Origin: Candidatus Treponema merdequi
GTDB lineage: Bacteria; Spirochaetota; Spirochaetia; Treponematales; Treponemataceae
NCBI GenBank assembly: GCA_018064525.1
Contig: JAGHVB010000001.1
Coordinates: 1 to 64,000, forward strand
Direction of reading: 5' to 3'
DNA length: 64,000 nt
The notes below the pieces were generated by a model that saw nothing but the letters and a program-made list of their open reading frames with translations, was not told the DNA's origin and ran no database searches. Positions 34,463-44,078 of the stretch are shown piece by piece. A program made the position numbers and the translations under genes. Every line of letters starts with the position of its first letter. The stretch's first letter is position 1.

Positions 34463-35476
34463 ATGATTGAAGTAAAAAACTTGAACGCTGCTTTTGGAAA
34501 GAAAATAATTTTTGAAAACGCAGGATTTAGAATCAATGATGGCGCTGTAAATGAAAATAATTTTTCAGACAACGCCATTCATACAAATGAAAAAATCAAT
34601 TCTTCAAATTTCATTGCGCTTGTCGGTCCAAATGGTGCCGGAAAATCAACTTTGCTTTCACTTCTCGACGGAATTATTTCTGACGGACTTTCAGTAACAG
34701 GACAGATTTCAATTGATGAGAAACCGGTTTTAGAAATTCCATTTGAAAAAAAAGTACAGGAAAGAAATAAATTTCATTCTAAAAAAACTTTGCGTTCAGA
34801 AATCGCGCGAAAAATTTCTTACCTCATTCAAAATGAATATCCTGTCTGGAATCTGAATGTAAACGATTTTGTAAAAACCGGGCTTTATGTTTTTGATGAA
34901 CTTTCAGAAAATGAAAAACTAGAAAGAGTAAAATCAGTTTTAAAACTTTTGAATATCGAAGAACTCAGCGGAAAAAAAATTTTTAATATCTCTGGCGGTG
35001 AGTTTCAGAAAGTTAGACTTGCAAGAACGCTTGCGGCTGGTAACGAATATCTTTTGCTTGATGAGCCGGCAGAAAATCTTGATATTGCGTTTCAGTCAGA
35101 GTTTTTTGTGCAGCTGAAAAAGATCGCGGGCATTACGAGTGACTGCGGTATTTCAAAAGACGCGGGCATTACGAGTGATGACGGCAATTCAAAAGACGCG
35201 AGTACTATGAGTGATGATGGTTTTGTAAATGATGTCCGTATTGTAAAAAATGCCGGGCGGGCAAATTCAACCAGAACAATAATATTTTCGATTCACGATA
35301 TAAACCTCGCATCAAATTTTGCAGACAGATTTCTCCTCATTGCAGACAAAAAGATACAAATCCTCAATCGTGACCAACTTTTCACGGAAAAAGTCATTGA
35401 ATCGGCATGGCACAAGAAATGCCGGATCTTTGAACACCCGGTCACAAAAAAGCCTCAGGTCTTGTTTTTAGACTAA
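34463..35476 (+). CDS. btuD: BtuD-like ABC ATPase with two low-complexity inserts
   Basis: This 337-residue ATPase is about 80 residues longer than usual. It has Walker A GPNGAGKST near 55, signature SGGEFQKVRLAR near 178, Walker B YLLLDEPAENLD near 196 and the H-loop SIHD near 277. One polar insert lies before Walker A (residues ~28-48). A second, of about 50 residues, lies between Walker B and the H-loop and contains three diverged copies of a 12-residue repeat. Both inserts are where surface loops occur, so activity may be retained. It energises the FecCD-type permease. Confidence 0.85.
   Translation: MIEVKNLNAAFGKKIIFENAGFRINDGAVNENNFSDNAIHTNEKINSSNFIALVGPNGAGKSTLLSLLDGIISDGLSVTGQISIDEKPVLEIPFEKKVQERNKFHSKKTLRSEIARKISYLIQNEYPVWNLNVNDFVKTGLYVFDELSENEKLERVKSVLKLLNIEELSGKKIFNISGGEFQKVRLARTLAAGNEYLLLDEPAENLDIAFQSEFFVQLKKIAGITSDCGISKDAGITSDDGNSKDASTMSDDGFVNDVRIVKNAGRANSTRTIIFSIHDINLASNFADRFLLIADKKIQILNRDQLFTEKVIESAWHKKCRIFEHPVTKKPQVLFLD
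35126..35233 (+). repeat. 36-bp tandem repeat inside the ABC ATPase gene
   Basis: Three in-frame units (35126-35161, 35162-35197, 35198-35233) encode AGITSDCGISKD, AGITSDDGNSKD and ASTMSDDGFVND. Units one and two are nearly identical; the third has diverged. Confidence 0.85.
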
Positions 35477-35568
35477 AATTCCAATATAATTAATCTGTCT
35501 ATTTTACAAAATCTCAAAGTTTGTCATTTTGACATTTTCAATTTGACAGCCCTGAAGGAATTATTACT

Positions 35569-37482
35569 ATGGAAAAAACACTTCCAAAAATCATACGCGA
35601 AGTTGCTCAGAATTACCCTGACGTTGCTGCCCTATGTTTTCGCCCGGGTCGTGGTAAACCATTTGAATCTATAACTTTTAAAGATTTTTTTGAGAAGTCC
35701 CAGAATTTTGCAGCAGGACTTTTGGAATTAGGCGTAGTTCGTGGTGACAGAATCGGAATTATTTCTGATGACCGAAAGGAATGGCAGCAGGCTGATATAG
35801 GTCTTCTGTCGATCGGTGCGTGCGATGTTCCTCGTGGATGTGATGCAAGCGTAAATGATTTAAAATATATTCTTTCGTTTACAGAAGTTCAGATTTGTAT
35901 TGTTGAAAATCTTTCGCAGATTAAAAAAATTGCCGGAGTTAAATCTGAAATTCCGACTTTGAAAACTTTTGTTATTTTTGATGAACCGAATGATGAGGCA
36001 AAATCGCTTTGCAAAGATGCCGGTGTTGAACTTTTAAGATTTGAAGATGTTGTTGCAAGTGGAATTTCGTGGCGCGAAAATCACGCTGGTGTTGTCGAAG
36101 CTGAACTTGAAAAAGGAAACTGGGATGATACAGCAGGAATTATTTTCACTTCTGGTACAACAGGAACTCCAAAAGGTGTAATTCTTTCTCACGGAAATTT
36201 CATCACTCAGCTTGATGAGCTTCAGGAAAGAATTCCATTTAATCCTGGTGATAAAGCAATCTGTGTTCTGCCTGTATGGCATGTTTTTCAGAGACTGTGC
36301 GAATATGTAATTCTGTCTCAGGCTGCAGCGCTCTGTTATTCAAAACCGATTGGAAGTATTCTGCTTCCGGATTTTGAAGCGCTCAATCCTCAGGTATTGC
36401 CAGCTGTTCCACGAGTTCTCGAAGGTGTTTACGAAGGCGTTAACAAAAAGATGCGCCGTACTGGTGGAATTGTTGAAGCAATGTTTAACTTTTTTGTTAA
36501 GGTTGCAATTTTGCATTCACGATGTCTGCGTCGTATGCTCAGAAAAAATTTCAGGACGAAATATGACTTTATTGTTTTGAGCTGGATTGTTCTGATAATA
36601 CCGCTCATTCTTTTGACTCCGTTAAAATTTCTGGGCGATGTAATCGTTTTCAAAAAAGTTCGTGCAATGCTTGGAAATAATTTCAGAGTTGGTGTTGCAG
36701 GTGGCGGTGCATTTGCAAAAGCGATTGATGAATGGTTTTATGCTGTGGGAATTAATGTCGTTGAAGGTTACGGAATGACAGAAACTGCTCCGGTTGTTGC
36801 TGTTCGTCCTTACAATAAAAATATTTTCAGCTGTATCGGAACTCCGATTCGCGGTGTAGAAACCCGCATAGTTGATATGGAAGGAAACATTCTTCCTCGC
36901 GGTAAAAAAGGTGTTCTTCAGGTTAAAGGCGGAACTGTAATGAAAGGCTATTACAAACGTCAGGATCTGACAGATAAAGTTTTATCATCTGACGGCTGGC
37001 TTGATACTGGAGACCTTGCGATTGAAGGTGTTCACGGGGAACTTAAAATTCTTGGCCGCGTAAAAGATACAATCGTTTTGTCTGGCGGTGAAAATGTTGA
37101 ACCGCTTCCAATTGAAGCAAAGATTCAGGAATCAAGATTTATTACGGCAGCTGTTGTTGTCGGTCAGGACCAGAGAAATCTTGGTGCATTGATTTTACCA
37201 AATGAAGAAGAATTAAAAATCTGGGCAAAAGAAAATAATGTTTCATTTAAAGATTTTGAAGACCTTGTTAAAAAAGAAGAAGTCTACAAAATGATTAATG
37301 ATGAAATTCAGGAACTTGTAAATGCTAAGAATGGTTTCAGAATGTTTGAAAAAATCGTTAAGTTTGCATTCCTTACAAAACCATTTGAAGTAGGCCGTGA
37401 GCTTTCTGCAAAACAGGAAATAATGAGATATAAATTATCTGAACTTTATTCAAAAGAGATCGCAGGTATTTTTAAGGAGTAA
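35569..37482 (+). CDS. Long-chain acyl-CoA ligase (AMP-forming)
   Basis: This 637-residue adenylate-forming enzyme has the P-loop-like IIFTSGTTGTPKG near 194, the VLPVWHVFQR region, EGYGMTETAPV near 400, the hinge region TGDLAIEGVHGELKILGRVKD near 482 and a C-terminal catalytic Lys region. A strongly hydrophobic stretch near residues 335-365 suggests membrane association, as in spirochaetal and other bacterial long-chain acyl-CoA synthetases. It activates fatty acids for phospholipid synthesis from exogenous lipid. AAGGA precedes the ATG, and the BspA-like lipoprotein gene follows by four bases. Confidence 0.9.
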   Translation: MEKTLPKIIREVAQNYPDVAALCFRPGRGKPFESITFKDFFEKSQNFAAGLLELGVVRGDRIGIISDDRKEWQQADIGLLSIGACDVPRGCDASVNDLKYILSFTEVQICIVENLSQIKKIAGVKSEIPTLKTFVIFDEPNDEAKSLCKDAGVELLRFEDVVASGISWRENHAGVVEAELEKGNWDDTAGIIFTSGTTGTPKGVILSHGNFITQLDELQERIPFNPGDKAICVLPVWHVFQRLCEYVILSQAAALCYSKPIGSILLPDFEALNPQVLPAVPRVLEGVYEGVNKKMRRTGGIVEAMFNFFVKVAILHSRCLRRMLRKNFRTKYDFIVLSWIVLIIPLILLTPLKFLGDVIVFKKVRAMLGNNFRVGVAGGGAFAKAIDEWFYAVGINVVEGYGMTETAPVVAVRPYNKNIFSCIGTPIRGVETRIVDMEGNILPRGKKGVLQVKGGTVMKGYYKRQDLTDKVLSSDGWLDTGDLAIEGVHGELKILGRVKDTIVLSGGENVEPLPIEAKIQESRFITAAVVVGQDQRNLGALILPNEEELKIWAKENNVSFKDFEDLVKKEEVYKMINDEIQELVNAKNGFRMFEKIVKFAFLTKPFEVGRELSAKQEIMRYKLSELYSKEIAGIFKE

Positions 37483-37486
37483 AAAT

Positions 37487-39040
37487 ATGAAAAAGGTGTT
37501 AAATGGAATTAGTTGTGTATTTTGTTTGCTGATGTTTTTTGCTTTTTCTGGGTGTAATTATGCAAGTGGAAGCAGTCCTGCTAATCCATTCCCAGTATCT
37601 GATCCTGAACCAATTTATGCAGACGGACTGTTTGTTTCAACAAGACCTGATAAAACTGTTAAGATTTACTGGAAAAATCCAAAGAGCACAGACTTTGCAG
37701 GTGTTAAGATTGATATTAATGGAACTGTAATAGACATAAAGAGTACTGAAGTTCCAAATAACGAATATACAGTAACTGGTCTTGATTATAATTCAGAATG
37801 CAATATTTCGATAAAGGCTTATGATTCTAAAGGCAACGAATTTGAATCGAAAGAATCTTCAAAGAAAACATTTAAACCTTCAGAAAATTATGTTGAACTT
37901 GAATTCTCAGAAGTAGAAAATTATTTAGATTCACTTTCTTCTAACACAGAAGAAAATCCGCATAAGATTTATGTAAAAGATTTGAAGCAGGAAAATATTG
38001 GTGATGCTGATACTGAGGGTACTTTTGGAAATTTGATTAAAAAAAATCGTGGCTATCAAAACCCAAATCCGAAGTATTTTGATTTAAAAATTGATTTTGC
38101 AGATGATGTAACAAATACATCCTGTTTGTTTGTTGATTGTGGTAATATAGTTTCTGCAGAAGTATCAGATAATAATACTATTACAGATGCATCAGGAATG
38201 TTTGATTATTGTGATGTTATGAAACAGGTTAAATTGACTGGATTTAAATCTGTTGAAAATGCAAGTGCAATGTTCTGCTATTGCGAGGAGTTGACAGAAA
38301 TTGATACATCTCCTTTTACAAACGTAACAAATGCAGAGAGTATGTTTGATAGTTGTGAAAAATTAAAGAGTATAGATACTTCTGTATTTACAAAGGTAAC
38401 TAATGCAATTTTTATGTTTTCCGGTTGCAATGCTTTGAAAGAGATAGATACAACTCCTCTAAAATCGGTTGTTGAAGCTGAGGGTATTTTTTGCGGTGAT
38501 GACAGTTTAACATATGTTGATACTTCTGTTTTTAAAAATATTACAAAAGGAAATTACATGTTCTCGGAATGTAAATCGCTTACAGAAATCGATACATCAC
38601 CATTTACTTTGATAACAGAAGCAGACAGAATGTTTTCAGGATGTGAAGGTCTGAAAAAAATCGATACTTCCCCATTTGTATCCCTTAAAGAAGCGCCGTG
38701 TATGTTTAACAATTGTTCAAATTTAACAGAAATAAATTCCGCATGTTTTAAAAATATAACTAATGCAGATCATTTGTTTTCCGGTTGTTCAAGTTTGAAA
38801 CAAATTGATACATCATCATTTTCTAAAGTCGCAAATGCAGAATATATGTTTTGTAGTTGTAAAGGTTTGACAGAAATCGATGTTTCTTTTTTTAAATCTG
38901 TAACAGATGTGAGTACGATGCTTTCTGGTTGTTCAAATCTGCAGACAATATATTATTCTTCAGAAACAGATCCCGTTTATCTTAAAAAGAAAAATACTTA
39001 TGCACCTTCTAGTGCTGTGTGGACTTTAAAAAGTAACTAA
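37487..39040 (+). CDS. BspA-like / DUF285 repeat lipoprotein
   Basis: This 517-residue lipoprotein has lipobox FSGC, a fibronectin-III-like domain near residues 45-125, an unassigned middle and then about ten ~23-residue repeats (residues ~235-495). The repeat pattern is roughly LTEIDTSPFTNVTNAExMFSGC, with a conserved Cys ending each unit. This resembles the BspA-type leucine-rich / DUF285 surface repeats of oral and gut treponemes and mycoplasmas. It is probably exposed at the surface and may bind host or other bacterial surfaces. It starts four bases after the acyl-CoA ligase gene. Confidence 0.85.
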   Translation: MKKVLNGISCVFCLLMFFAFSGCNYASGSSPANPFPVSDPEPIYADGLFVSTRPDKTVKIYWKNPKSTDFAGVKIDINGTVIDIKSTEVPNNEYTVTGLDYNSECNISIKAYDSKGNEFESKESSKKTFKPSENYVELEFSEVENYLDSLSSNTEENPHKIYVKDLKQENIGDADTEGTFGNLIKKNRGYQNPNPKYFDLKIDFADDVTNTSCLFVDCGNIVSAEVSDNNTITDASGMFDYCDVMKQVKLTGFKSVENASAMFCYCEELTEIDTSPFTNVTNAESMFDSCEKLKSIDTSVFTKVTNAIFMFSGCNALKEIDTTPLKSVVEAEGIFCGDDSLTYVDTSVFKNITKGNYMFSECKSLTEIDTSPFTLITEADRMFSGCEGLKKIDTSPFVSLKEAPCMFNNCSNLTEINSACFKNITNADHLFSGCSSLKQIDTSSFSKVANAEYMFCSCKGLTEIDVSFFKSVTDVSTMLSGCSNLQTIYYSSETDPVYLKKKNTYAPSSAVWTLKSN

Positions 39041-39082
39041 ACTATTTGAAGTTTGATGAGACTTTTGGTAAAGAAGAAAATA

Positions 39083-39757
39083 TCAGTTCATTATTTCTGA
39101 AAGTACATTCAGAATGTTTGAAAAGTTGATTGGTTTTGCAATATGACCGTTCATTCTTGGCATTTGAATATCCATAAGTATTAAATCGAACTGGCCTTTT
39201 TTTGAGTTTTTGATTTTTTCAACAGCAGTGTATGCAATTATGTCATCAGACTGATTCTGAATCATTGCGATTGTTCGTCGAAGCCAGGTAGATTTACCTG
39301 AGATTGTTTTTGCTTCGTAATCGAATGTAATTTCTTCGCCGGATTCATTTTTCCATACGCCATAATAAAGTTCATCTTTTGTAAGATTTACTTCGAGTGA
39401 AATGATTGCATCAGAAAGAATTGCGCGCTTATAGTTTGAAAGCTGGTTTGCAAGATGACGTTTTTTCTCTGTGCCTTCTGTTCTAAATGTATCAAAGAAT
39501 GTAGCAATACTTGAAAAAGCAAACATTGCAATTTGAATCCACAAAGCGATGTGGCTGATTGGGCCTGTAACATATGCGTCGTTTGTGTCAAACCAGAAAA
39601 AGCAGTGAACAAAGAAAATTACAAAAAGAAAAAGTATTTCAAGAATAAAGAAACCGACACCAAAATAGTTAAAGAATTTTGCACGCCAATTTTTCATTTC
39701 AAGGTATTCAATAATGTATTTAATTAATCCAAGAAGATTTTTTCTTGAAGCTCTTTT
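39083..39757 (-). pseudogene. Gutted hybrid histidine kinase remnant
   Basis: The 204-residue frame from 39697 down is a condensed copy of the kinase at 1001-3760. Matching blocks are DWRAKFF...[10 protein letters not shown] (helices), [26 protein letters not shown] with STWLRR (PAS region) and [16 protein letters not shown]...IAKPI (receiver). The middle of the helices, part of the PAS region, the whole kinase core and part of the receiver are gone, yet the joined blocks stay in frame. Homologous codons (IIEYLE) continue upstream of the first ATG to a stop near 39758. It cannot be a kinase; whether a protein is made is unknown. Confidence 0.8.
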
Positions 39758-39843
39758 TTATGGGCATAAAGAGATGTATGCTAAAATTGAATAAAACTAT
39801 GTTTTTATGTAGTATTACTTATAAACTTTTTTTAGGAATTTTT

Positions 39844-40434
39844 ATGAATTACGATGCAGCATTTTTTATAAACAGCATTCTTCTTGGCGTTGGACTTGCA
39901 ATGGACGCCTTTTCAGTTTCGCTTGCAAACGGTTTGAATGAACCAAAAATGAAAGCCGGCCGAATGTCGCTTATTGCCGGTGTGTTTGCAATTTTTCAGG
40001 CTGCAATGCCGATGATTGGCTGGACTTGTGTTCATACAGTTGTGCAATATTTTTCTGCGTTTGAAAAGTTCATTCCGTGGATTGCGCTTATTCTGCTTTT
40101 GTACATCGGCGGTAAAATGCTGATTGAAGGAATTAAAGGTGGCGATGAAACGGAAGAAGGTGTAAAAAATCTTGCGTTTGGTGCGCTTATGGTTCAGGGA
40201 GTTGCAACTTCGATTGATGCGCTTTCGGTTGGTTTTACAATTGCTGATTATAATTTTATGATGGCACTTGTTTGCGCACTGATTATTGCGATTGTGACTT
40301 TTGGAATTTGTATTGCAGGGCTCATCATTGGAAAGAAAGTTGGAACTAAAATTGCGGGCAAAGCAAACATTCTTGGCGGCGTTATTCTGATTGGAATTGG
40401 AATTGAGATTTTTGTGAAAGGCGTGTTTCTATAA
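39844..40434 (+). CDS. mntP: MntP-family manganese efflux pump
   Basis: This 196-residue membrane protein has six hydrophobic helices and the two related MntP motifs GLAMDAFSVSLANG near 17 and VATSIDALSVGF near 121, whose Asp residues line the Mn2+ path. The ATG at 39844 behind AGGA gives the standard family length; the open frame continues 33 codons upstream into remnant sequence. No yybP-ykoY-type manganese riboswitch is recognisable upstream. Confidence 0.92.
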   Translation: MNYDAAFFINSILLGVGLAMDAFSVSLANGLNEPKMKAGRMSLIAGVFAIFQAAMPMIGWTCVHTVVQYFSAFEKFIPWIALILLLYIGGKMLIEGIKGGDETEEGVKNLAFGALMVQGVATSIDALSVGFTIADYNFMMALVCALIIAIVTFGICIAGLIIGKKVGTKIAGKANILGGVILIGIGIEIFVKGVFL

Positions 40435-40524
40435 TTTCTTTGAAAAACAGAACAAATTCTGAAATCAAGCATTTCCAATAAAACTATTATAGTAGGTTAT
40501 TTGTAGCTGTATACAAGTATAGTG

Positions 40525-40857
40525 TTAATAATTAATCTTTTTCTTAAAATATTCAAACATATCAGACCTTAGTTTTTCAGAAAGTTCCGCTATTATTTCT
40601 TTTGTAAATTTTTCGCTATCAAAATTTATCACATTTCTAGGACATCCCTTTTCTAGAAATAAATCACTAGAACGAATGTTTAATGCTTTTGCAATTGCAT
40701 CTATAGTTTCTGGTTTTGGGAATTTGGAAGAAGAACGTTCTATTTCTGCAATATAGTTTTGATTACATCCGCTTAGTTCTGAAAGTTTTTCTTGTGTTAA
40801 ACCTGCTTGTTTTCTATAAAATTTTAAATTTTCTCTAAAAGTTTCTCTTAAACCCAT
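40525..40857 (-). CDS. XRE-family HTH regulator, probable controller of the adjacent RM gene
   Basis: This 110-residue protein has an N-terminal Cro/C1 helix-turn-helix (residues 8-68: KQAGLTQEKLSELSGCNQNY) and a short Lys/Glu-rich tail. It is transcribed away from the restriction-modification gene across a 167-bp gap, the usual arrangement of a controller protein. The gap contains TTCAAACTTTACATAAGTGAA (read in two parts around 40872-40893), an imperfect dyad near its start that could be its operator. Confidence 0.8.
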   Translation of the reverse strand: MGLRETFRENLKFYRKQAGLTQEKLSELSGCNQNYIAEIERSSSKFPKPETIDAIAKALNIRSSDLFLEKGCPRNVINFDSEKFTKEIIAELSEKLRSDMFEYFKKKINY

Positions 40858-41024
40858 AGTTTTAGAATAGGTTCACTTATGTAAAGTTTGAATTGTCTTT
40901 TAGACGCATTTTATTACATACTTTATTTTATATGTCTAATAGATTATATTATATATAAGCAAAATGGCGAAATATTTATGATTTAACATAAATCTTGGCT
41001 ATTTGCTTATACTTTGAGGTATAT

Positions 41025-44000
41025 ATGGCAAAAAAAGAAGTTGCAACAGATTTATGGGTTCATGATTTATTAAAAGAAGCTGAGATTGAACTTGATGCAC
41101 AGGGAAGCACAATAAAAGAAATTGACGAAGCATTAAAAACAGCTTCAAAACGTGGTACTGGAAAAGTTGGATTTCCTGAATATGTTGGAGTTGTAAAAGA
41201 CTTTTTGCTTGTAATTGAAGATAAGGCAAGTTTACAGAACCATATAAAACGAAATGATGACACATTGATTAGTTTAGAAACAAAAGATGTAACTGATTAT
41301 GCTGTAAATGGAGCATATTTTTATGCAAAACATCTTTCGCAAAATACGAATTATAAAAAAATCTTTGCTTTTGGAATTTCTGGAACTGAAAAGAAACACA
41401 AAATTACACCGATTTTTTTAAATGACAGAGGCGATTTGTTTGAACTTGAAGATGTTGAATCTTTTATTTCATTCAATGAGAAAAATATTGATGAATACTA
41501 TTTGAAAGATGTTTTAAAGGAATCAACAGACACAGAAAAAGAACTTGAAGAAATTTTATCAGATGCAAAAGAACTTCACGAACATTTGAGAAATTACGGG
41601 AACATGAAAGATGAGGAAAAACCTCTTGTAGTTTCTGGAATTCTTCTTGCACTGCGTGAACGTGATAATGGAAATTTCAATATTGAAAATCTAAATGGAG
41701 ATTCTTTTATTACAGATGGTCAGAAAATTTATCAGGCAATTGAATCCAGTTTTAAAAGAACAGATTTGTCACCAGTAACGAAAATCGACAAAATTCTTTC
41801 TCAGTTTACTGTTATCAAAGACAGTATGAAACTTAATGAAATCAACAAAACCTTAAAGAAAACACCGTTGAGATTTTTTACAGAATTTTTGGACGAACAT
41901 TTATACAAATCAATAAAATACACAAAATCAGCAGAAGATTATCTTGGTCGTTTTTATGGCGAATTTATGAGGTATTCAGGCGGAAGCGGCCAGACTTTAG
42001 GAATTGTTCTAACTCCAAGACACATTACAGAATTGTTCTGCGATTTACTGGAATTAAAGACTACAGACAGAATTTTTGATCCTTGCTGCGGAACTGGCGG
42101 TTTTCTTGTTGCGGCTTTACACACAATGCTTTCAAAAACAGAAAATGAAAGTGAAAAACTTAATATCAGAAAAAATCAGCTTTTCGGAATTGAATTAAGA
42201 CCTGATATGTTCACAGTTGCCACAACAAATATGATTCTGCGAGGTGACGGTAAAAGCAACTTGCATTGTGATGATTTTTTGATGAAAATTCCAAAACAGT
42301 TGCAGACAGAATTCAGAGCTACAGTGGGAATGTTAAATCCTCCATATTCGCAGGGAACAAAAAATGACCCGGATTTATATGAAATCTCATTTACGGAGCA
42401 TTTGCTTGATTCACTTTTGCCCAATTCAAAATGTGCGGTAATCGTTCCCCAAAGTTCCATGACAGGAAAAACAAACGAAGAAAAATCCATAAAGGAAAAT
42501 ATTTTAAAGCACCATACTCTAGAAGGTGTAATAATGCTTCAAAAAGACACTTTTTACGGAATCGGTGTAATTCCTTGCATTGCAGTTTTTACAAGCGGAC
42601 AACCACATCCAAAAGACAAAATCTGCAAGTTCATCAATTTTGAAGATGACGGGTATAAAGTTGCTCCTCATGTAGGACTTTTGGAAACAGAAGCGGCAAA
42701 AGACAAAAAACAGCATTTGCTTGATGTCTGGTTTGACAGAATTGAAGCGGAAAATAAATTCTGTGTTAAAACTACAGTTACTGCAGAAGATGAATGGCTT
42801 CACAGTTTCTATTATTTTAATGATGAAATTCCAACTCAGGAAGATTTTGAAAAAACTGTTGGCGATTATCTGACTTTTGAATTCTCAATGATTATGCAGG
42901 GACGGAAATATCTTTTTGAAGAAGATTCAGAAGATGTAAAAAAAAACTTTAAAGAAGAATTAGAAAGCAGAGAATGGAGAGAGTTTTTAATATCGAATAA
43001 TTTTGAAAACCATCATGGAGTTCGATTAACGAAAAACAATCGTACTGAAGGAAAAACACCACTTTTAACAGCATCTGAAATTAATCAAGGTGTAAGCAGT
43101 TTTATAAAGAATTCAAATATGAAAAATTATCATAATTCAATAACTGTAGATATGTTTGGACATTCATTCTTTCATAATTATGCTTGTACAGGTGATGATA
43201 ATATTTATTTTTTTCAAAATGATAAAATAAGTAATAATGTAAAAAAATTTATAACCCAAATGATTAATATGAATTCTTCAAAATTTTCTTATGGGAAGCA
43301 ATTCAGACAACAATTTGCCGATAATCTAAAAATCCTTCTCCCAGTAACATCATCTGGTGAAATCGATTACGAGTTTATGGAATCTTTCATTCAGAAACTT
43401 GAAAACGCAAAACTTGGTGAATACAAAGAATATGCAAAAAAGCGTGTGAATGAGATTTTGTTTTCTAAAAAGATTGAAAATGTAAAACTTGAAGAGAAAA
43501 ATTGGGAAGAGTTTGTAATTGGAGATATTTTTCAAAAGTTTATTCAAGGAAAATCAAAAGGGTTGAATCATTTGATTGAAAAAAATGGTTCAGTTCCTTA
43601 TCTCGGAGCAACAAATAAAAATAATGGTGTTTTAACTTTTGTAAATGAAGAAAAATCTATGATTCAAAAAGGAAATTGCATATGTTTTATTCGCAATGGG
43701 CAAGGTTCTGTAGGTTATTCTGTTTATAAAAAAGAATCTTTTATTTCAACTTCTGATAATACTATTGCTTATGCAGATTGGCTAAATTTCTATACAGGAA
43801 ATTTTATTGTTACATGTTCAGACATGATACGCTCAAAATACAGTTTCGGTTATAAACGAAATAACGAAAGACTTTTAAAAGATAAAATCATTCTCCCCAC
43901 AACGCCAGCAGGCGAACCCGATTATTTATACATGGAAAATTACATCAAAGACATTATGTTGAAAAAATACACAGAATACTTTGAATTTAAGAATATTAAT

Positions 44001-44078
44001 CATTACTATTCTAAAAATTTAAACAATGGACTTCTTAAAGCTGCTCAAAGTATTTCTGATAATATATATGATGTCTAA
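41025..44078 (+). CDS. Single-chain type IIB/IIG restriction-modification-specificity enzyme
   Basis: This ~1017-residue protein combines all RM activities. An N-terminal nuclease region has an E-x-K-like site in VIEDKAS near residue 64. A helical connector follows. The gamma-class N6-adenine methyltransferase has SAM motif FDPCCGTGGF near 351 and catalytic NPPY near 437. Two HsdS-like target recognition domains follow (about 650-820 and 835-1000), each ending in a similar phrase (LPVTSSGEIDYEFME and LPTTPAGEPDYLYME). Two recognition domains imply a split recognition site. The ATG at 41025 behind TGAGG is preferred over an in-frame ATG 30 bases earlier. Codon use is more AT-rich than its neighbours, suggesting transfer. 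Confidence 0.88.
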   Translation: MAKKEVATDLWVHDLLKEAEIELDAQGSTIKEIDEALKTASKRGTGKVGFPEYVGVVKDFLLVIEDKASLQNHIKRNDDTLISLETKDVTDYAVNGAYFYAKHLSQNTNYKKIFAFGISGTEKKHKITPIFLNDRGDLFELEDVESFISFNEKNIDEYYLKDVLKESTDTEKELEEILSDAKELHEHLRNYGNMKDEEKPLVVSGILLALRERDNGNFNIENLNGDSFITDGQKIYQAIESSFKRTDLSPVTKIDKILSQFTVIKDSMKLNEINKTLKKTPLRFFTEFLDEHLYKSIKYTKSAEDYLGRFYGEFMRYSGGSGQTLGIVLTPRHITELFCDLLELKTTDRIFDPCCGTGGFLVAALHTMLSKTENESEKLNIRKNQLFGIELRPDMFTVATTNMILRGDGKSNLHCDDFLMKIPKQLQTEFRATVGMLNPPYSQGTKNDPDLYEISFTEHLLDSLLPNSKCAVIVPQSSMTGKTNEEKSIKENILKHHTLEGVIMLQKDTFYGIGVIPCIAVFTSGQPHPKDKICKFINFEDDGYKVAPHVGLLETEAAKDKKQHLLDVWFDRIEAENKFCVKTTVTAEDEWLHSFYYFNDEIPTQEDFEKTVGDYLTFEFSMIMQGRKYLFEEDSEDVKKNFKEELESREWREFLISNNFENHHGVRLTKNNRTEGKTPLLTASEINQGVSSFIKNSNMKNYHNSITVDMFGHSFFHNYACTGDDNIYFFQNDKISNNVKKFITQMINMNSSKFSYGKQFRQQFADNLKILLPVTSSGEIDYEFMESFIQKLENAKLGEYKEYAKKRVNEILFSKKIENVKLEEKNWEEFVIGDIFQKFIQGKSKGLNHLIEKNGSVPYLGATNKNNGVLTFVNEEKSMIQKGNCICFIRNGQGSVGYSVYKKESFISTSDNTIAYADWLNFYTGNFIVTCSDMIRSKYSFGYKRNNERLLKDKIILPTTPAGEPDYLYMENYIKDIMLKKYTEYFEFKNINHYYSKNLNNGLLKAAQSISDNIYDV

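Noticed and set aside
37487-39040. CRISPR-like repeat array
   Set aside because: The regular spacing is the in-frame protein repeat of the BspA-like gene; the units are diverged and there are no unique spacers or cas genes.
39758-39843. Manganese (yybP-ykoY) riboswitch before mntP
   Set aside because: The upstream sequence is kinase-remnant and AT-rich DNA with no recognisable conserved loops.
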